NCBI RefSeq assembly: GCF_004345365.1
Contig: NZ_SLVF01000022.1
Coordinates: 43,225 to 107,224, forward strand
Direction of reading: 5' to 3'
Source of the DNA: Kribbella sp. VKM Ac-2568
Lineage (GTDB): Bacteria > Actinomycetota > Actinomycetes > Propionibacteriales > Kribbellaceae
DNA length: 64,000 nucleotides
The translations under genes and the position numbers were made by a program. The notes beneath the pieces were generated by a model. It was not told where the DNA came from, searched no databases, and worked only from the letters and a program-made list of their open reading frames with translations. Positions within the stretch are counted from its first letter, which is position 1, and each line of letters opens with the position of its first letter. This document shows, in pieces, positions 49,444 to 58,707 of this stretch.

Positions 49444-52400
49444 TCACGGGAGCACCTTCACTGTCTTGGTCGCGGAGGCGGCCAGCCCGACCGTGTCTGT
49501 CACCGTCACGCTGACCGTGAACGTCCCGGTCGAGCTGTAGGTGCAGGTGGTGGTCGGCGCGGTCTGGATCGGCTTGGCCGGACCATTGCCGCAGTTGAAC
49601 TGGTAGGTCGCGATCGGGGACTTGTCGACGCTGGTCGACCCCGAGGCGTCCGCCGTGATCGTCTGGCCCTGCTTGATGCTCGACTTTGACAGCATCAGTT
49701 TGGCCGTGGGCGGCACGTCGGCCAGGATCTTGACCTGGGCCGTAGCGGTGCTCGTCAGGCCGGCAGTGTCGCGAACTGTGACCCGGGCGGTGAAGGTCCC
49801 GGCATCCTGGTAGCTGCAGGTGAACGACGAGGCGGCCAGCGGACCCGTTGTCTGACCGTTCCCGCAGTCGAACGTGTAGCTGGCCAGCGGCCTGCCGTCG
49901 GCGTCCGAGGAGTTGCCCGCGTTGAGGACCACCTCCTGCGGCCGGTAGGCCTGGTTCGGCGTGGCGGTCAGCTTCGCGGTCGGCACCCCGTTCGGCTTCA
50001 CCACGATCGGCGCGCTGGTCCAGGTGTCGCTGAGACCGGACTCATCCGTCACTGTGACCGTCGGCGTGAACGTGCCGGCCGCGGCGTACTGGCAGGTTCC
50101 GGAAGCGCTGGTCAGCACCGTTCCGTTGCCACAGACGATCCGGTACGCCGTGATCGGCGTGCCGAGAGCGACACTGGTCGACCCGTTCACCGTCACGTCC
50201 AGCGGTGCGAACCCGGTGGCAGGCGAGACGATCGCGCGGGCCACCGGTCCGGCGTACTCGAGGGCACCGAGGTCGGCGAACGGGATCGGTCCGACGCCGG
50301 TGTTCGCGACTGTCGGATGGTCGGCCGGAGCCGTGCCGTCGCGGTTCGTCGCGGTCCAGCCGGCCACACCGGTGTCGGCGGCATCGATCGCGGGGGATTG
50401 GCTGGTCAGGTGCAGGTCACGGCCGGTCAGGTTCACGAAGTTCGGGTTGGCGGCCTTGCCGGCGGCCTCCTGCCCACTCGCGGTCCGGAAGGCCGCAATC
50501 GTGCTGTAGTCCTGCGATGCCCATTCGAACAGGGCGCCCCCGGCGGCGGTCTGGAAGACCAGGTCGCGATTCAGCGTGGTGCCCGGGATTGACGCCTTGT
50601 CCACTCGGATCTCGCCGATGGTCCGGGTGCTGCCGACGGCGTTGTCCATCGCCACGTTGTCGCGGCTGGTGGAGTTGGTCGAGCCGCCCTCGAAGTTGAT
50701 GCCGGCGGTGGCGTTGCGGACGACAGTGTTGGACAGCACTGTCGTGGTCGGCGCGAACGAGGTGTCGATGCCGTGGTCGCCGTTGTCGTAGACCACGTTG
50801 CGACGGATCGTCGTATCGGTCGAGCCGCTGTAGGCCTCGACGCCGGAATCGTCGTTGCCGTATGACAGATTGGCTTCGATCAGCGTCTGCTGCGAGGCGG
50901 CGCTGACGTCGATGCCGGTGGCGATCCGGGTCGCCAGCCGCTTGTTGAGGTAGGTGATCACCCCGGCCACCGTCACCCGTGTGCTGCCCTGGACGCTGAC
51001 GCCGTGGTGCTGGTTCTCGTGCGTGACCGAAGCCCGCAGTTCGCTGTCGGTGGAGTTGAAGAACCGGACGCCGATCGAGAGGTTGAAGGCCGACTGGATG
51101 CCGGTCAGCGTCGCGTTGCTCGACGCATCCACCGTGACGCCGGGAGCCCCGGCCTGGGCGACGTCCAGATCGCCGAGGGTGATCCGCTGGGTCCGGTCCA
51201 GCGCGACGCCGTTGAAGTTGTGCTGGCGAATCGCGAAGCCGGAGACGGCGATGTCGCTGACCTGGCGCAGCAGGACGCCGAAGCTGCGAGCGCCCGCGGC
51301 GACCGCGTGACCGGCCGCGGGGTTGGTGCCGCCCGTGTCGACGTACAGGCTCGTCGTCGCGGCGTCATAGAACCAGCTGTTGGTCGTGGTCGTCGTCGCG
51401 CTGGTTGCCTTGGGCAATGCCTGACCGTCGAGGAACACCTGTGTCGGTGCGACGGCGAAAGTGTGCTTCCAGGCCGTCGTCGCGGTGGCGGTCCAGCCGG
51501 CCGCGTCGGAGACGTCGTTGGTGCCGACGATGACCGCGCTCGGCGAGGTCGCCTTCAACGTGATCGGGTTGGCCGGCTCGCCGCTGCTGGTGATCGTGAC
51601 CTGCTCGCGGTACTGGCCAGGTCCGACCAGCGCGGTGTCACCGGCGAGGAGCTTCGTGGTGGCCGCGCCGATCGTGCAGAACGGTGCGGCGGCGGTGCCC
51701 GGGCCGGCGTCGGTGCAGGCGGAGTTGGTCTGCTCCACCGAGTAGGTCTGGACAGGTCTCGTGCTGACGACCTCCTGCGCGCTTGCGGAGTCCGTCAGCC
51801 CTGCTCGGTCCGTGACGGTCACGGCAACCGCGTAGCTGCCGGGCCCGGCGTAGGAGTGCGTGGCCGTCGGCGCTGCCTGCGGGCCGACCACGGTGCCGTC
51901 ACCGAAGTCGAAGGTGTAGGTCGCGATGCCGATCTGGTCGGCGTCGCTGGAGCCGGTCGCGTCGGCGGTGACCGGGACCGACGGTGAGGTGCTCACGGCG
52001 GCTGGGTCCACGACCAGCGCCGCGTGCGGAGCGTAGTTCGTCGCCCCCGCGACCGGCTGGAACTCCAGCGCGCCGCGGTCGGCGTACGCCGGGCTGCCGG
52101 CACCGGTGTCCGCCACGATCGGGTCGTCGGCTAGCGGGCTGCCGGCGGGATCGGTCGGGTGGAAGCCGGTCGTGGCGGAGTTCGCCGAGTCGACCGCGGT
52201 CGATCCCGCGGTCAGCCGGAAGTCTCCCGACGCGGGGTCGACGAGATCGGGGTCCACCGACGACCCGTGGCTCTCCTGGCCACTGGCCGCCGCGTAGGCG
52301 GACAACTTCTGGTAGACGGTGCCACCGACCTTCGTGGTCGCGGCCGTGGTGTGGTTGAACGCGGTGTCGTAGTCGGCGCCGAAACCGGGCAGCGAGCCGG

Positions 52401-53670
52401 CGTCGACGTACAGGTTGTACTCGTTCGCGGTGACGCCGTTGTCGACCATGAGGTTGTTGGCCAGCGTGGCGCCGGTGGACACACCCTCGACGGAGATGCC
52501 GTCGCGACGGTTCGCGTACGAGGTGTTGTTGAGGTAGCGCGCTCCGGTGGATGCCAACGTGTCGAATCCGTGGTCACCGTTGGCGTAGGAGATGTTGCGA
52601 ACGACGAGAGCGCGGTGGGACCCGTTGTAGATCTGTACTCCGGTGTCCTGGTTCTGGTACGTCACGTTGTTGCTGACCGTGTTGTCGGGGGAGTTCGTGT
52701 TCACGTCGATGCCGGCCGAGGTGGCCGTCGGGCTGGGCGAGGTGTTCGCGTAGGTGGCGTTGCCGTCGATCACGTTGTTCGACGACGTGGACAGACCGAT
52801 CCCGTGCAGACCGTTGTGGTGGCTGCTCGATCCGGTGACGACGACCCCGCTGGAGCCGGCGATCCGGATGCCGGTGGACAGCGAGCCGTCCACAGCGGCC
52901 GCGCGGACAGCGATGCCGCCACCAGGAGACGTGTCGATCAAGATGCCGTTGCTGGCCGACTGGGACGCGGTGACGTGGTCGATCGTCGTCGCGGAGGAGG
53001 AGAGCAGCCGGACGCCGGCGAAGTTCGGGCGGATCACCTCGAGGTTGCTGATGACAAGGTTCTGCCGGCTGCTCGCGGTAATGCCGAACGACTGGGCACC
53101 GGCCTCGATCTGGTGGCCGTCGCCGGGATTGGCGCCACCGGCGTCGACGGACAGGACCTTGGCGGTCGCGTCGTAGAACCAGCTGTTCGGCGTGGTGGTG
53201 GTCGCCGAGGCCGCAGCGGAGAGGCGCTGGCCGTCCAGGAAGACCTGTCGTGGCGGCGATGGCGGCGCGTAGGGCGTACTCCACGCCGTCGTACTCGTGG
53301 CAGTCCACAGGGCCGCCGTGCCGAGGGCACGAGTACCGAGAATGACAACACCCGGCCCGTCTCCTGTCACGGTGATCGGATCGGTGGCGGTACCGGACGC
53401 GTTGACGGTGACCTGCTCCCGATAGGTCCCGGGCGCGACATGCACGATGTCACCCGGCGCGATCGCCTTCTTGGTGCCCTGCGAGATTGTGCAGAAAGGC
53501 ACTGTCTGAGTGCCCGCGGTCGCCAGGGTGTCGCTGCAGTTGGCCGCCGTGTTGTCCACCCAGTAGGCGGTGCCGGCCGCGGCCGCCGAGCCGCTCGTGA
53601 CCACCGCCAGGCTGGACATGGCGAGGATCATGACCGATCCGGCCGCCAGTTGCTTCAGCCGTCTGTTCAT
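49444..53670 (-). CDS. Giant secreted beta-helix/PKD surface protein
   Basis: 1408 residues with a signal peptide (1-32). The order is: right-handed beta-helix module 1 (~34-540), PKD domain 1 (~543-636), beta-helix module 2 (~638-1140), then three PKD domains (~1142-1230, ~1227-1317, ~1318-1408). The two helix modules are internal duplicates, each opening with a short Cys-bounded motif (PFCTIxxG...LxGD, then GxYREQVT). Repeated asparagine/glycine turns such as NNVTYQN mark the coils. No anchor motif (LPxTG) ends the protein. Beta-helix folds are often polysaccharide lyases, epimerases or binders, so it may process or bind the polymer made by this operon. The ATG at 53670 has GGGAGAG upstream. 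Confidence 0.88.
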   Translation of the reverse strand: MNRRLKQLAAGSVMILAMSSLAVVTSGSAAAAGTAYWVDNTAANCSDTLATAGTQTVPFCTISQGTKKAIAPGDIVHVAPGTYREQVTVNASGTATDPITVTGDGPGVVILGTRALGTAALWTATSTTAWSTPYAPPSPPRQVFLDGQRLSAAASATTTTPNSWFYDATAKVLSVDAGGANPGDGHQIEAGAQSFGITASSRQNLVISNLEVIRPNFAGVRLLSSSATTIDHVTASQSASNGILIDTSPGGGIAVRAAAVDGSLSTGIRIAGSSGVVVTGSSSHHNGLHGIGLSTSSNNVIDGNATYANTSPSPTATSAGIDVNTNSPDNTVSNNVTYQNQDTGVQIYNGSHRALVVRNISYANGDHGFDTLASTGARYLNNTSYANRRDGISVEGVSTGATLANNLMVDNGVTANEYNLYVDAGSLPGFGADYDTAFNHTTAATTKVGGTVYQKLSAYAAASGQESHGSSVDPDLVDPASGDFRLTAGSTAVDSANSATTGFHPTDPAGSPLADDPIVADTGAGSPAYADRGALEFQPVAGATNYAPHAALVVDPAAVSTSPSVPVTADATGSSDADQIGIATYTFDFGDGTVVGPQAAPTATHSYAGPGSYAVAVTVTDRAGLTDSASAQEVVSTRPVQTYSVEQTNSACTDAGPGTAAAPFCTIGAATTKLLAGDTALVGPGQYREQVTITSSGEPANPITLKATSPSAVIVGTNDVSDAAGWTATATTAWKHTFAVAPTQVFLDGQALPKATSATTTTTNSWFYDAATTSLYVDTGGTNPAAGHAVAAGARSFGVLLRQVSDIAVSGFAIRQHNFNGVALDRTQRITLGDLDVAQAGAPGVTVDASSNATLTGIQSAFNLSIGVRFFNSTDSELRASVTHENQHHGVSVQGSTRVTVAGVITYLNKRLATRIATGIDVSAASQQTLIEANLSYGNDDSGVEAYSGSTDTTIRRNVVYDNGDHGIDTSFAPTTTVLSNTVVRNATAGINFEGGSTNSTSRDNVAMDNAVGSTRTIGEIRVDKASIPGTTLNRDLVFQTAAGGALFEWASQDYSTIAAFRTASGQEAAGKAANPNFVNLTGRDLHLTSQSPAIDAADTGVAGWTATNRDGTAPADHPTVANTGVGPIPFADLGALEYAGPVARAIVSPATGFAPLDVTVNGSTSVALGTPITAYRIVCGNGTVLTSASGTCQYAAAGTFTPTVTVTDESGLSDTWTSAPIVVKPNGVPTAKLTATPNQAYRPQEVVLNAGNSSDADGRPLASYTFDCGNGQTTGPLAASSFTCSYQDAGTFTARVTVRDTAGLTSTATAQVKILADVPPTAKLMLSKSSIKQGQTITADASGSTSVDKSPIATYQFNCGNGPAKPIQTAPTTTCTYSSTGTFTVSVTVTDTVGLAASATKTVKVLP

Positions 53671-53696
53671 GATCTCTCCCGCGTCGGAACGAGTTG

Positions 53697-55157
53697 TCAG
53701 TGGAGGACTGCCACGGGCCGCATCCGCGCGACAGGCATGACCAGGCCGTTGCGGACGAGGACGTCGAGGGCGGCGTCGACACCGCGATCGTCGAAGTGGA
53801 ACGCGTCGGTCGGAGCGCCGTCGTCGTAGCGATAGCGGCGCGTTCTGCGGCCGAGCGGGTCGTTGGCGGAGATGCCCCGGGTGACGAGATCCTTGACGAC
53901 GGTGCCGGCGCCGTGGCACGCGGAGTACAGGCTGGCCGCCGCCTTGTCCCCGGCCACCGCGAGGTAGCTGGAGGTGCGGTGCGTGCCGGGGAGCAGCACG
54001 GCCTGGCCGGTTTCCGCGAAGGTTGTGCCGGGCGTCATCATGCCGGCGGGGAAGGCTCGGCAGGAGTTGTGCCGGTGGATTACGGCCGTCGAGTGACCGA
54101 CGGGTTCCTCGTAGATGCTGTTGTGGGGCGAGTCGACGACGAGACGCCCGGTGGCAGCGCCGAAGGTCTCGGCCGCGATCTTCCGGAGCGCGGCGTACGT
54201 CGCAGTGCGGAAGGCGAAGCCGTAGTTCATCGCGGCCGCGGTAGCCAGCATCAGGCGCTGACCTTCGTCGCTGGCGAGCTCGAGCGGAGTACAGCCGTCG
54301 GTGAAGTAGAGGTTCAACCGGGCCTTGAGCTGCGCGAAGGACTTGGCCGACCGCAGGTGGAACCACGGCTTGAGCGCCGCGTTCACCGCCTTGATCTGTC
54401 GCGGGTAGTCCTTGCGACGGAAGAACAGCCGGCCGATCTCGCCGGTGAGGACGCCGCCACCACCGTGGTACTGGATGGTCAGCTGACCCTCGGTCACACC
54501 GAGCTTCGCCGCCCGCTCCGGGTCGAGGATCTCCTCGACCCGCTGGAGCTCGACGAAGTGGTTCGACGGACCGACGGTGCCGAACCGGTAGCGGGCCAGC
54601 TGGAAGGCGACGCCGGGCAGCTCGGACTGCAGCCGATCGATGCCGCCGTAGCGCTCGAGCTCGAGCCGCCCGCCCTCTTCGATCCGCTCCAGGTCGTCGG
54701 CGGGTGCGCCCCACCGGTCGACGCTGAACTCCGACCCGTCCTTGACCGCCCTGACCACCTCCGAGCGGGACAGCTCCCGGGTGCCCTGCGTGGGATAGGG
54801 GTAACGCTCCCGGACGGCCCGGATGAAGGTGTCTATCGCCCGGTCGTCCGGAACCTCGGAGTCGACGGCGATCAACGCCATCCCGCAGTTCACCGACGAG
54901 CTGGTCAGGTCGGGGCGGATGGTGCCGGTGGTCGCGACGGCGACGCTGGACGGCAGCTCCATCTTGGACTTGTGGTGGAAGTCGGGTAGCACAACCGGTG
55001 GGGCGGCCAGGTCCGCGCCCTCGATCCGATGACTCAGCACCGATACCGTGGTGGGGTCAACCGGCAGGAGGCTGGTGTCGTCGAAGACCGTCGGGGTGTG
55101 CGTGACGGTGGCATCGAGGACGCGGACGCTCAGTGGTGGCCTTGCCTCAATGGTCAT
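53697..55157 (-). CDS. Divergent RtcB-like protein in the polysaccharide operon
   Basis: 486 residues, the length of RtcB RNA ligases, and alignable by eye throughout. Retained: Cys91 (SVNCGM), Asn199-His200 (GPSNHFVELQ), His231 (IQYHGG), His345-Asn346 (DSPHNS) and the guanylylated-His motif CHGAG with His415. Changed: the metal-binding Asp three residues before the Cys is Ser88; HGAGR has become HGAGT; and the C-terminal Lys of RLRPLGVIKG is His in RMRPVAVLH. RtcB seals 2',3'-cyclic phosphate RNA ends using GTP. These changes argue against normal ligation. No RNA-repair partner (archease) is near; the neighbours are sugar-polymer genes, 26 bases after one and 44 before the other. Confidence 0.82.
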   Translation of the reverse strand: MTIEARPPLSVRVLDATVTHTPTVFDDTSLLPVDPTTVSVLSHRIEGADLAAPPVVLPDFHHKSKMELPSSVAVATTGTIRPDLTSSSVNCGMALIAVDSEVPDDRAIDTFIRAVRERYPYPTQGTRELSRSEVVRAVKDGSEFSVDRWGAPADDLERIEEGGRLELERYGGIDRLQSELPGVAFQLARYRFGTVGPSNHFVELQRVEEILDPERAAKLGVTEGQLTIQYHGGGGVLTGEIGRLFFRRKDYPRQIKAVNAALKPWFHLRSAKSFAQLKARLNLYFTDGCTPLELASDEGQRLMLATAAAMNYGFAFRTATYAALRKIAAETFGAATGRLVVDSPHNSIYEEPVGHSTAVIHRHNSCRAFPAGMMTPGTTFAETGQAVLLPGTHRTSSYLAVAGDKAAASLYSACHGAGTVVKDLVTRGISANDPLGRRTRRYRYDDGAPTDAFHFDDRGVDAALDVLVRNGLVMPVARMRPVAVLH

Positions 55158-55201
55158 CTCTTCTCGCAGTCGTCGCAGGTGGTCGCTGGTGGATGCGGTG
55201 C

Positions 55202-56686
55202 TCAGAAGTCGTCCGGATACGGCGCACCCGCGGCGACCGCGGACATCAGGCCTGGAGCCGGCGTGTACTCGGGGACGAGCCGGCGCAGGTGCCGGAACAC
55301 CTCGTCGGGCCGGTTGTGCGAGGCGGCGTCGTACAGCTCGTGCAGGCCGGCCCGGAAGCCGGGGACAGCAGGGGGCGGCCGCGTCATCGAGATCCGCGGG
55401 TGATCCGTCGGCAATGCTTCCTCTTCGCAGCCGAACAGCTCCTCGGTGAGCTTCTCGCCCGGACGCAGACCCGTGTACCTGAACCTCACGTCGCGGATGT
55501 TGAGCAGGTTCGCGAAGTTGCGGACAAGGTCGACGATCCGGACCGGCACACCCATGTCGAGCACGTACGTCGATGAGCCGTCGGCCATCCGGGCTGCTTC
55601 GAGGACCAGCCCGACGGCCTCCTCGATGGTCATGAAGAAGCGGTTCACCTCCGGGTGGGTGACAGTCACCTCGGAGCCGCTGGCGAGCTGGTCGCGGACC
55701 ACGTGCAGGAGCGAGCCACGGCTGCCGAGCACGTTGCCGAACCGGACCGCCGTCAGCACGGTGTCCGACCCGTGGTGCGCCTCCAGCACCAGCTCGGCCA
55801 GCCGTTTGGTTGCCCCCAGCACCGAGGCAGGGTTGGCCGCCTTGTCGGTGGAGATCAGCACGAACCGCTCGACGTCGTACGCGATCGCGGCCTCGACCAG
55901 GTTCTCGGTGCCGCGGACGTTCGACTTCACGCCTTCGCAGGGATGGCGTTCAAGGACGGGCAGGTGCTTCAGCGCCGCCGCGTGGAAGACGATCTGCGGA
56001 CGGTGGTCGCGGAACAGTTGGTGGATCCGCTCGCCGTCGCGGATGTCGGCGACGACGGTGCTCTCGGTGTCGAGCAACGCCTCGCCCCACAGCTCGAGCT
56101 GAGTCCGATGCAGATTGGACTCGTCGTGGTCGAGCATGATGAGTTCGGCGGGCCCGAAGCCGTAGACCTGGCGGCACAGCTCGCTGCCGATCGAGCCGCC
56201 GGCGCCGGTGATCAGGACCCGCTTGCCCGCGACCGCTTCGGCCGCGCCGCGGCTGACCACGTGCATCTCGGGTCGGCCGATCAGCGGGCCCACCTGAAGT
56301 GCGCGCATGTCCGTCCCCGCGATCTGGCGCTGCAGAGCCGAGAGGAAGGGCGGCAGGTGCAGCACTGTGACGCCCTGCGCGGCGGCTCGCAGCCCGAGCT
56401 TCTTCACCTCGTGAGATGGCATCGAAGGAATGGCGACCACGACGACGTCGATACGGTTGCGTTCCAGCACCTCCTCGAGATCCGCCAGCGTTCCCAGCAC
56501 CCGGCGTCCCCCGAACCGCCGGCCCTGTTTCGCGTCATCGTCGTCGAGGAAGCCCACCGGATCCAGTCCGAACGAGCTGACCCGGTGCAGGTCACGGGCC
56601 AGGGCGAGGCCGGCCTCACCGGCCCCGACCACGATGGTCCGCAGCAGGTTCTTCTCGTCTTGCCGTAGCAGCACAGGCTGACTCAT
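55202..56686 (-). CDS. NDP-sugar 4,6-dehydratase (FlaA1/CapD family), soluble form
   Basis: 494 residues. An N-terminal CoA-binding-like Rossmann domain (TIVVGAGEAGLALARDLHRV) is followed by the catalytic extended-SDR domain: NAD motif TGAGGSIGSEL, then STDKAANPASVLGATKRLAE containing the catalytic Lys, and the RPGEKLTEELF motif. The four transmembrane helices that begin WbpM/CapD proteins are missing, so this version is cytoplasmic. AAAGGGAG precedes the ATG at 56686. It makes a 4-keto-6-deoxy sugar, which the next aminotransferase can convert to an amino sugar. Confidence 0.9.
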   Translation of the reverse strand: MSQPVLLRQDEKNLLRTIVVGAGEAGLALARDLHRVSSFGLDPVGFLDDDDAKQGRRFGGRRVLGTLADLEEVLERNRIDVVVVAIPSMPSHEVKKLGLRAAAQGVTVLHLPPFLSALQRQIAGTDMRALQVGPLIGRPEMHVVSRGAAEAVAGKRVLITGAGGSIGSELCRQVYGFGPAELIMLDHDESNLHRTQLELWGEALLDTESTVVADIRDGERIHQLFRDHRPQIVFHAAALKHLPVLERHPCEGVKSNVRGTENLVEAAIAYDVERFVLISTDKAANPASVLGATKRLAELVLEAHHGSDTVLTAVRFGNVLGSRGSLLHVVRDQLASGSEVTVTHPEVNRFFMTIEEAVGLVLEAARMADGSSTYVLDMGVPVRIVDLVRNFANLLNIRDVRFRYTGLRPGEKLTEELFGCEEEALPTDHPRISMTRPPPAVPGFRAGLHELYDAASHNRPDEVFRHLRRLVPEYTPAPGLMSAVAAGAPYPDDF

Positions 56687-57900
56687 TCCGCTCCCTTTCT
56701 GGAGAACCGCCGATGCGTGGCGTCTGCCAACGCCGCGCATACGGCATAGATCTGGCCGTCGGTCAGCCGGGGATGGATCGGCAGCGACAGCAGTTGGTCG
56801 AACAGCGTCTCCGCCCCGGTCATCCCGCCCGGCGGGATCGACGCGATCTGGCCGAAGTACGTGAGCTGGTGGACCGGGATGAAGTGCACCGACGTGCCGA
56901 TGTCTCGCCCAGCGAGCTCGGCGATCACCTCGTCCCGCTCAATGCCCGGTGCCAGTCGGATCGGGTACAGATGCCAGGCGTGCGTGCCGGCCTCGAGTTC
57001 GGGACGGTGGGGGAGCCCGATGCCGGGCTGGGAAGCCAGCAGGTCGTCGTACCGTGCGGCGATCTGCGCCCGGCGGCGTTGCCAGGCCGGCAGGTGAGCG
57101 AGTTGCGCACGTCCCATCGCCGCCTGGATGTCGGTCATGTTCGCTTTCAGGCCCGCCTCGGCGACGTCGTAGCGCCAGCCGCCGCCGGGCAGGTAGCGAC
57201 GCCAGGCATCGGCGGTCATTCCGTGCAAACGGGCCCGACGCAACCATCCGGCCCGCTCGGGGTCGTCGGTGGAGACCATGCCACCCTCGCCGAGCGGCAG
57301 GTTTTTCGTTGCGTAGAAGGAGAAACAGGTCGCTGCGCACTCCGACCCGATCGGTGTCGACCCGGCATACGTACCGATCGCGTGGGCCGCATCGACGACG
57401 ACCTGATCAAGCGTCAGTCCCGCCGCATCGGCCAGAGCCGGCACGTCCGCGAGATCACCGGCCCAGTGCACGATCGTCATCGCCGCCGGCTGCCCGAAAG
57501 CCCGCACGGCCTCCCGCACCGTGGCGGGCGTCGGCATGCCGGTGACCGCGTCCACATCGACGAGAACCGGGTGCAGACCGGCGTGCACGATCGCCTGGAC
57601 AGCGCCACAGAACGTCATCGTCGAGGTGAGGACCAGGGCTCCACGCGGCAGTCCGAACGATCGCAGCGCGAGCTCGATCCCGTGTGTGCACGAAGAGACG
57701 GCCACCGCCTGCTCCGCGCCGACGTACCTCGCGAACTCGGTTTCGAAGGCGGCCACCTCCTTGCCGGTGGTCACCCAGCCGGACCGCAGTACGCGCATCA
57801 CCGCCGCCTGCGCCTCGGCCGAGATATAACAGTCCGCGAACGGCACCGCGATGTCTTCGGCCGATACGGCGCGTGGCACAGCGTTGATTCGGGTTGTCAT
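56683..57900 (-). CDS. DegT/DnrJ/EryC1 sugar aminotransferase
   Basis: 405 residues. The PLP Lys lies in FSFYATKNLPLGEGGMV, and SSCTHGIELALRSFG and VVDAAHAIGTY are the usual PLP-pocket motifs. The family transfers an amino group to a keto sugar nucleotide, probably the product of the dehydratase encoded next. First gene of the 13-gene operon; GGGGACAACGGG precedes the ATG, and the promoter should lie in 57901-58020. It overlaps the dehydratase gene by four bases. Confidence 0.92.
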   Translation of the reverse strand: MTTRINAVPRAVSAEDIAVPFADCYISAEAQAAVMRVLRSGWVTTGKEVAAFETEFARYVGAEQAVAVSSCTHGIELALRSFGLPRGALVLTSTMTFCGAVQAIVHAGLHPVLVDVDAVTGMPTPATVREAVRAFGQPAAMTIVHWAGDLADVPALADAAGLTLDQVVVDAAHAIGTYAGSTPIGSECAATCFSFYATKNLPLGEGGMVSTDDPERAGWLRRARLHGMTADAWRRYLPGGGWRYDVAEAGLKANMTDIQAAMGRAQLAHLPAWQRRRAQIAARYDDLLASQPGIGLPHRPELEAGTHAWHLYPIRLAPGIERDEVIAELAGRDIGTSVHFIPVHQLTYFGQIASIPPGGMTGAETLFDQLLSLPIHPRLTDGQIYAVCAALADATHRRFSRKGAE

Positions 57901-58020
57901 CCCGTTGTCCCCTCAGAGCCCCTGTAATGACCCCGACGCTACGGGCTGTGAGCGTGCCTCGCGCCCGACGAGGAGGTGAGAACGCCTACGTCAATAGGAC
58001 GATCCGGGCCCGCCGGCAGC

Positions 58021-58707
58021 TCAGAGATCGTCGATTTCGTCGATGCCTTTCACGCCGTGTGACCGGGCGAAGGCGACCAGCGCCAGGGCCGAGTGCTGGT
58101 CCGATCGGCGGAGCAGACTCTGCACGTGGGTGCGGACGGTGTTCATCGACACGAACAGCTGCTGTGCCACCTCGGCCCTGGTCATCCCGGACACCAGGCA
58201 GCGCAGGACTTCGAGCTCGCGCGGGGTCAGATCGGCGACGAAGCCGGCCGCCTGGTCGCGTCCGCGCAGCTCGGCCAGCAGGTGCGTCAGCACCGGTCGG
58301 AGTGTCGGGGGCGCGAGGTACATCTGACCGTCGAGTACCTGCCAGACGGCCGCCCGGAGCGTCTCCAGCTGGGTGGTCTTCGACAGCCAACCCCTCGCGC
58401 CGCACTCGAGTGCCTTCACGATCAGGCGCGGCTCGCTGCTTCCCGACAACACCAGCGCGGCCGGGGCGTCCTCCCGATGGGCAAGCTCGCACAGCAGTTC
58501 CAAACCGGATTCGTCAGCCAGGACCAGGTCCAGGAGCACGAGATCGGGTGGATCCGCGGCCAGCAGTGCGCGCGCCGTCTCCAGCGTCGCGGCGTGGTTG
58601 ACCCGGCTGATCCCGCCGTCTGTGAGCAGTGCGTCGGCCAGCACGTCCGCGAACACCCGATGATCGTCGACGAGCAGAATGACCGCTCCCGAGTCGCAGG
58701 CCATCAT
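58021..58707 (-). CDS. LuxR/NarL-type response regulator
   Basis: 228 residues. The receiver domain has Asp14-Asp15 and the phospho-acceptor Asp60 (LVLLDLVLADESG), with Lys in WLSKTTQ. The LuxR helix-turn-helix is LTPRELEVLRCLVSGMTRAE, then VRTHVQSLL. Start ATG at 58707 overlaps the preceding stop. It is the third gene of a kinase-regulator-regulator operon directly upstream of the polysaccharide operon on the same strand, which makes it a likely regulator of that operon. Confidence 0.92.
   Translation of the reverse strand: MMACDSGAVILLVDDHRVFADVLADALLTDGGISRVNHAATLETARALLAADPPDLVLLDLVLADESGLELLCELAHREDAPAALVLSGSSEPRLIVKALECGARGWLSKTTQLETLRAAVWQVLDGQMYLAPPTLRPVLTHLLAELRGRDQAAGFVADLTPRELEVLRCLVSGMTRAEVAQQLFVSMNTVRTHVQSLLRRSDQHSALALVAFARSHGVKGIDEIDDL

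Noticed and set aside
49444..53670. CRISPR array or tandem DNA repeat in the repetitive region
   Set aside because: Repetition is at the protein level (beta-helix coils and PKD domains); there are no evenly spaced identical DNA repeats. I saw no CRISPR array anywhere in the window.
52159..53829. 556-residue open frame on the plus strand
   Set aside because: Antisense to the giant beta-helix protein; its Gly/Arg/Val-rich translation is a shadow of the repeats.
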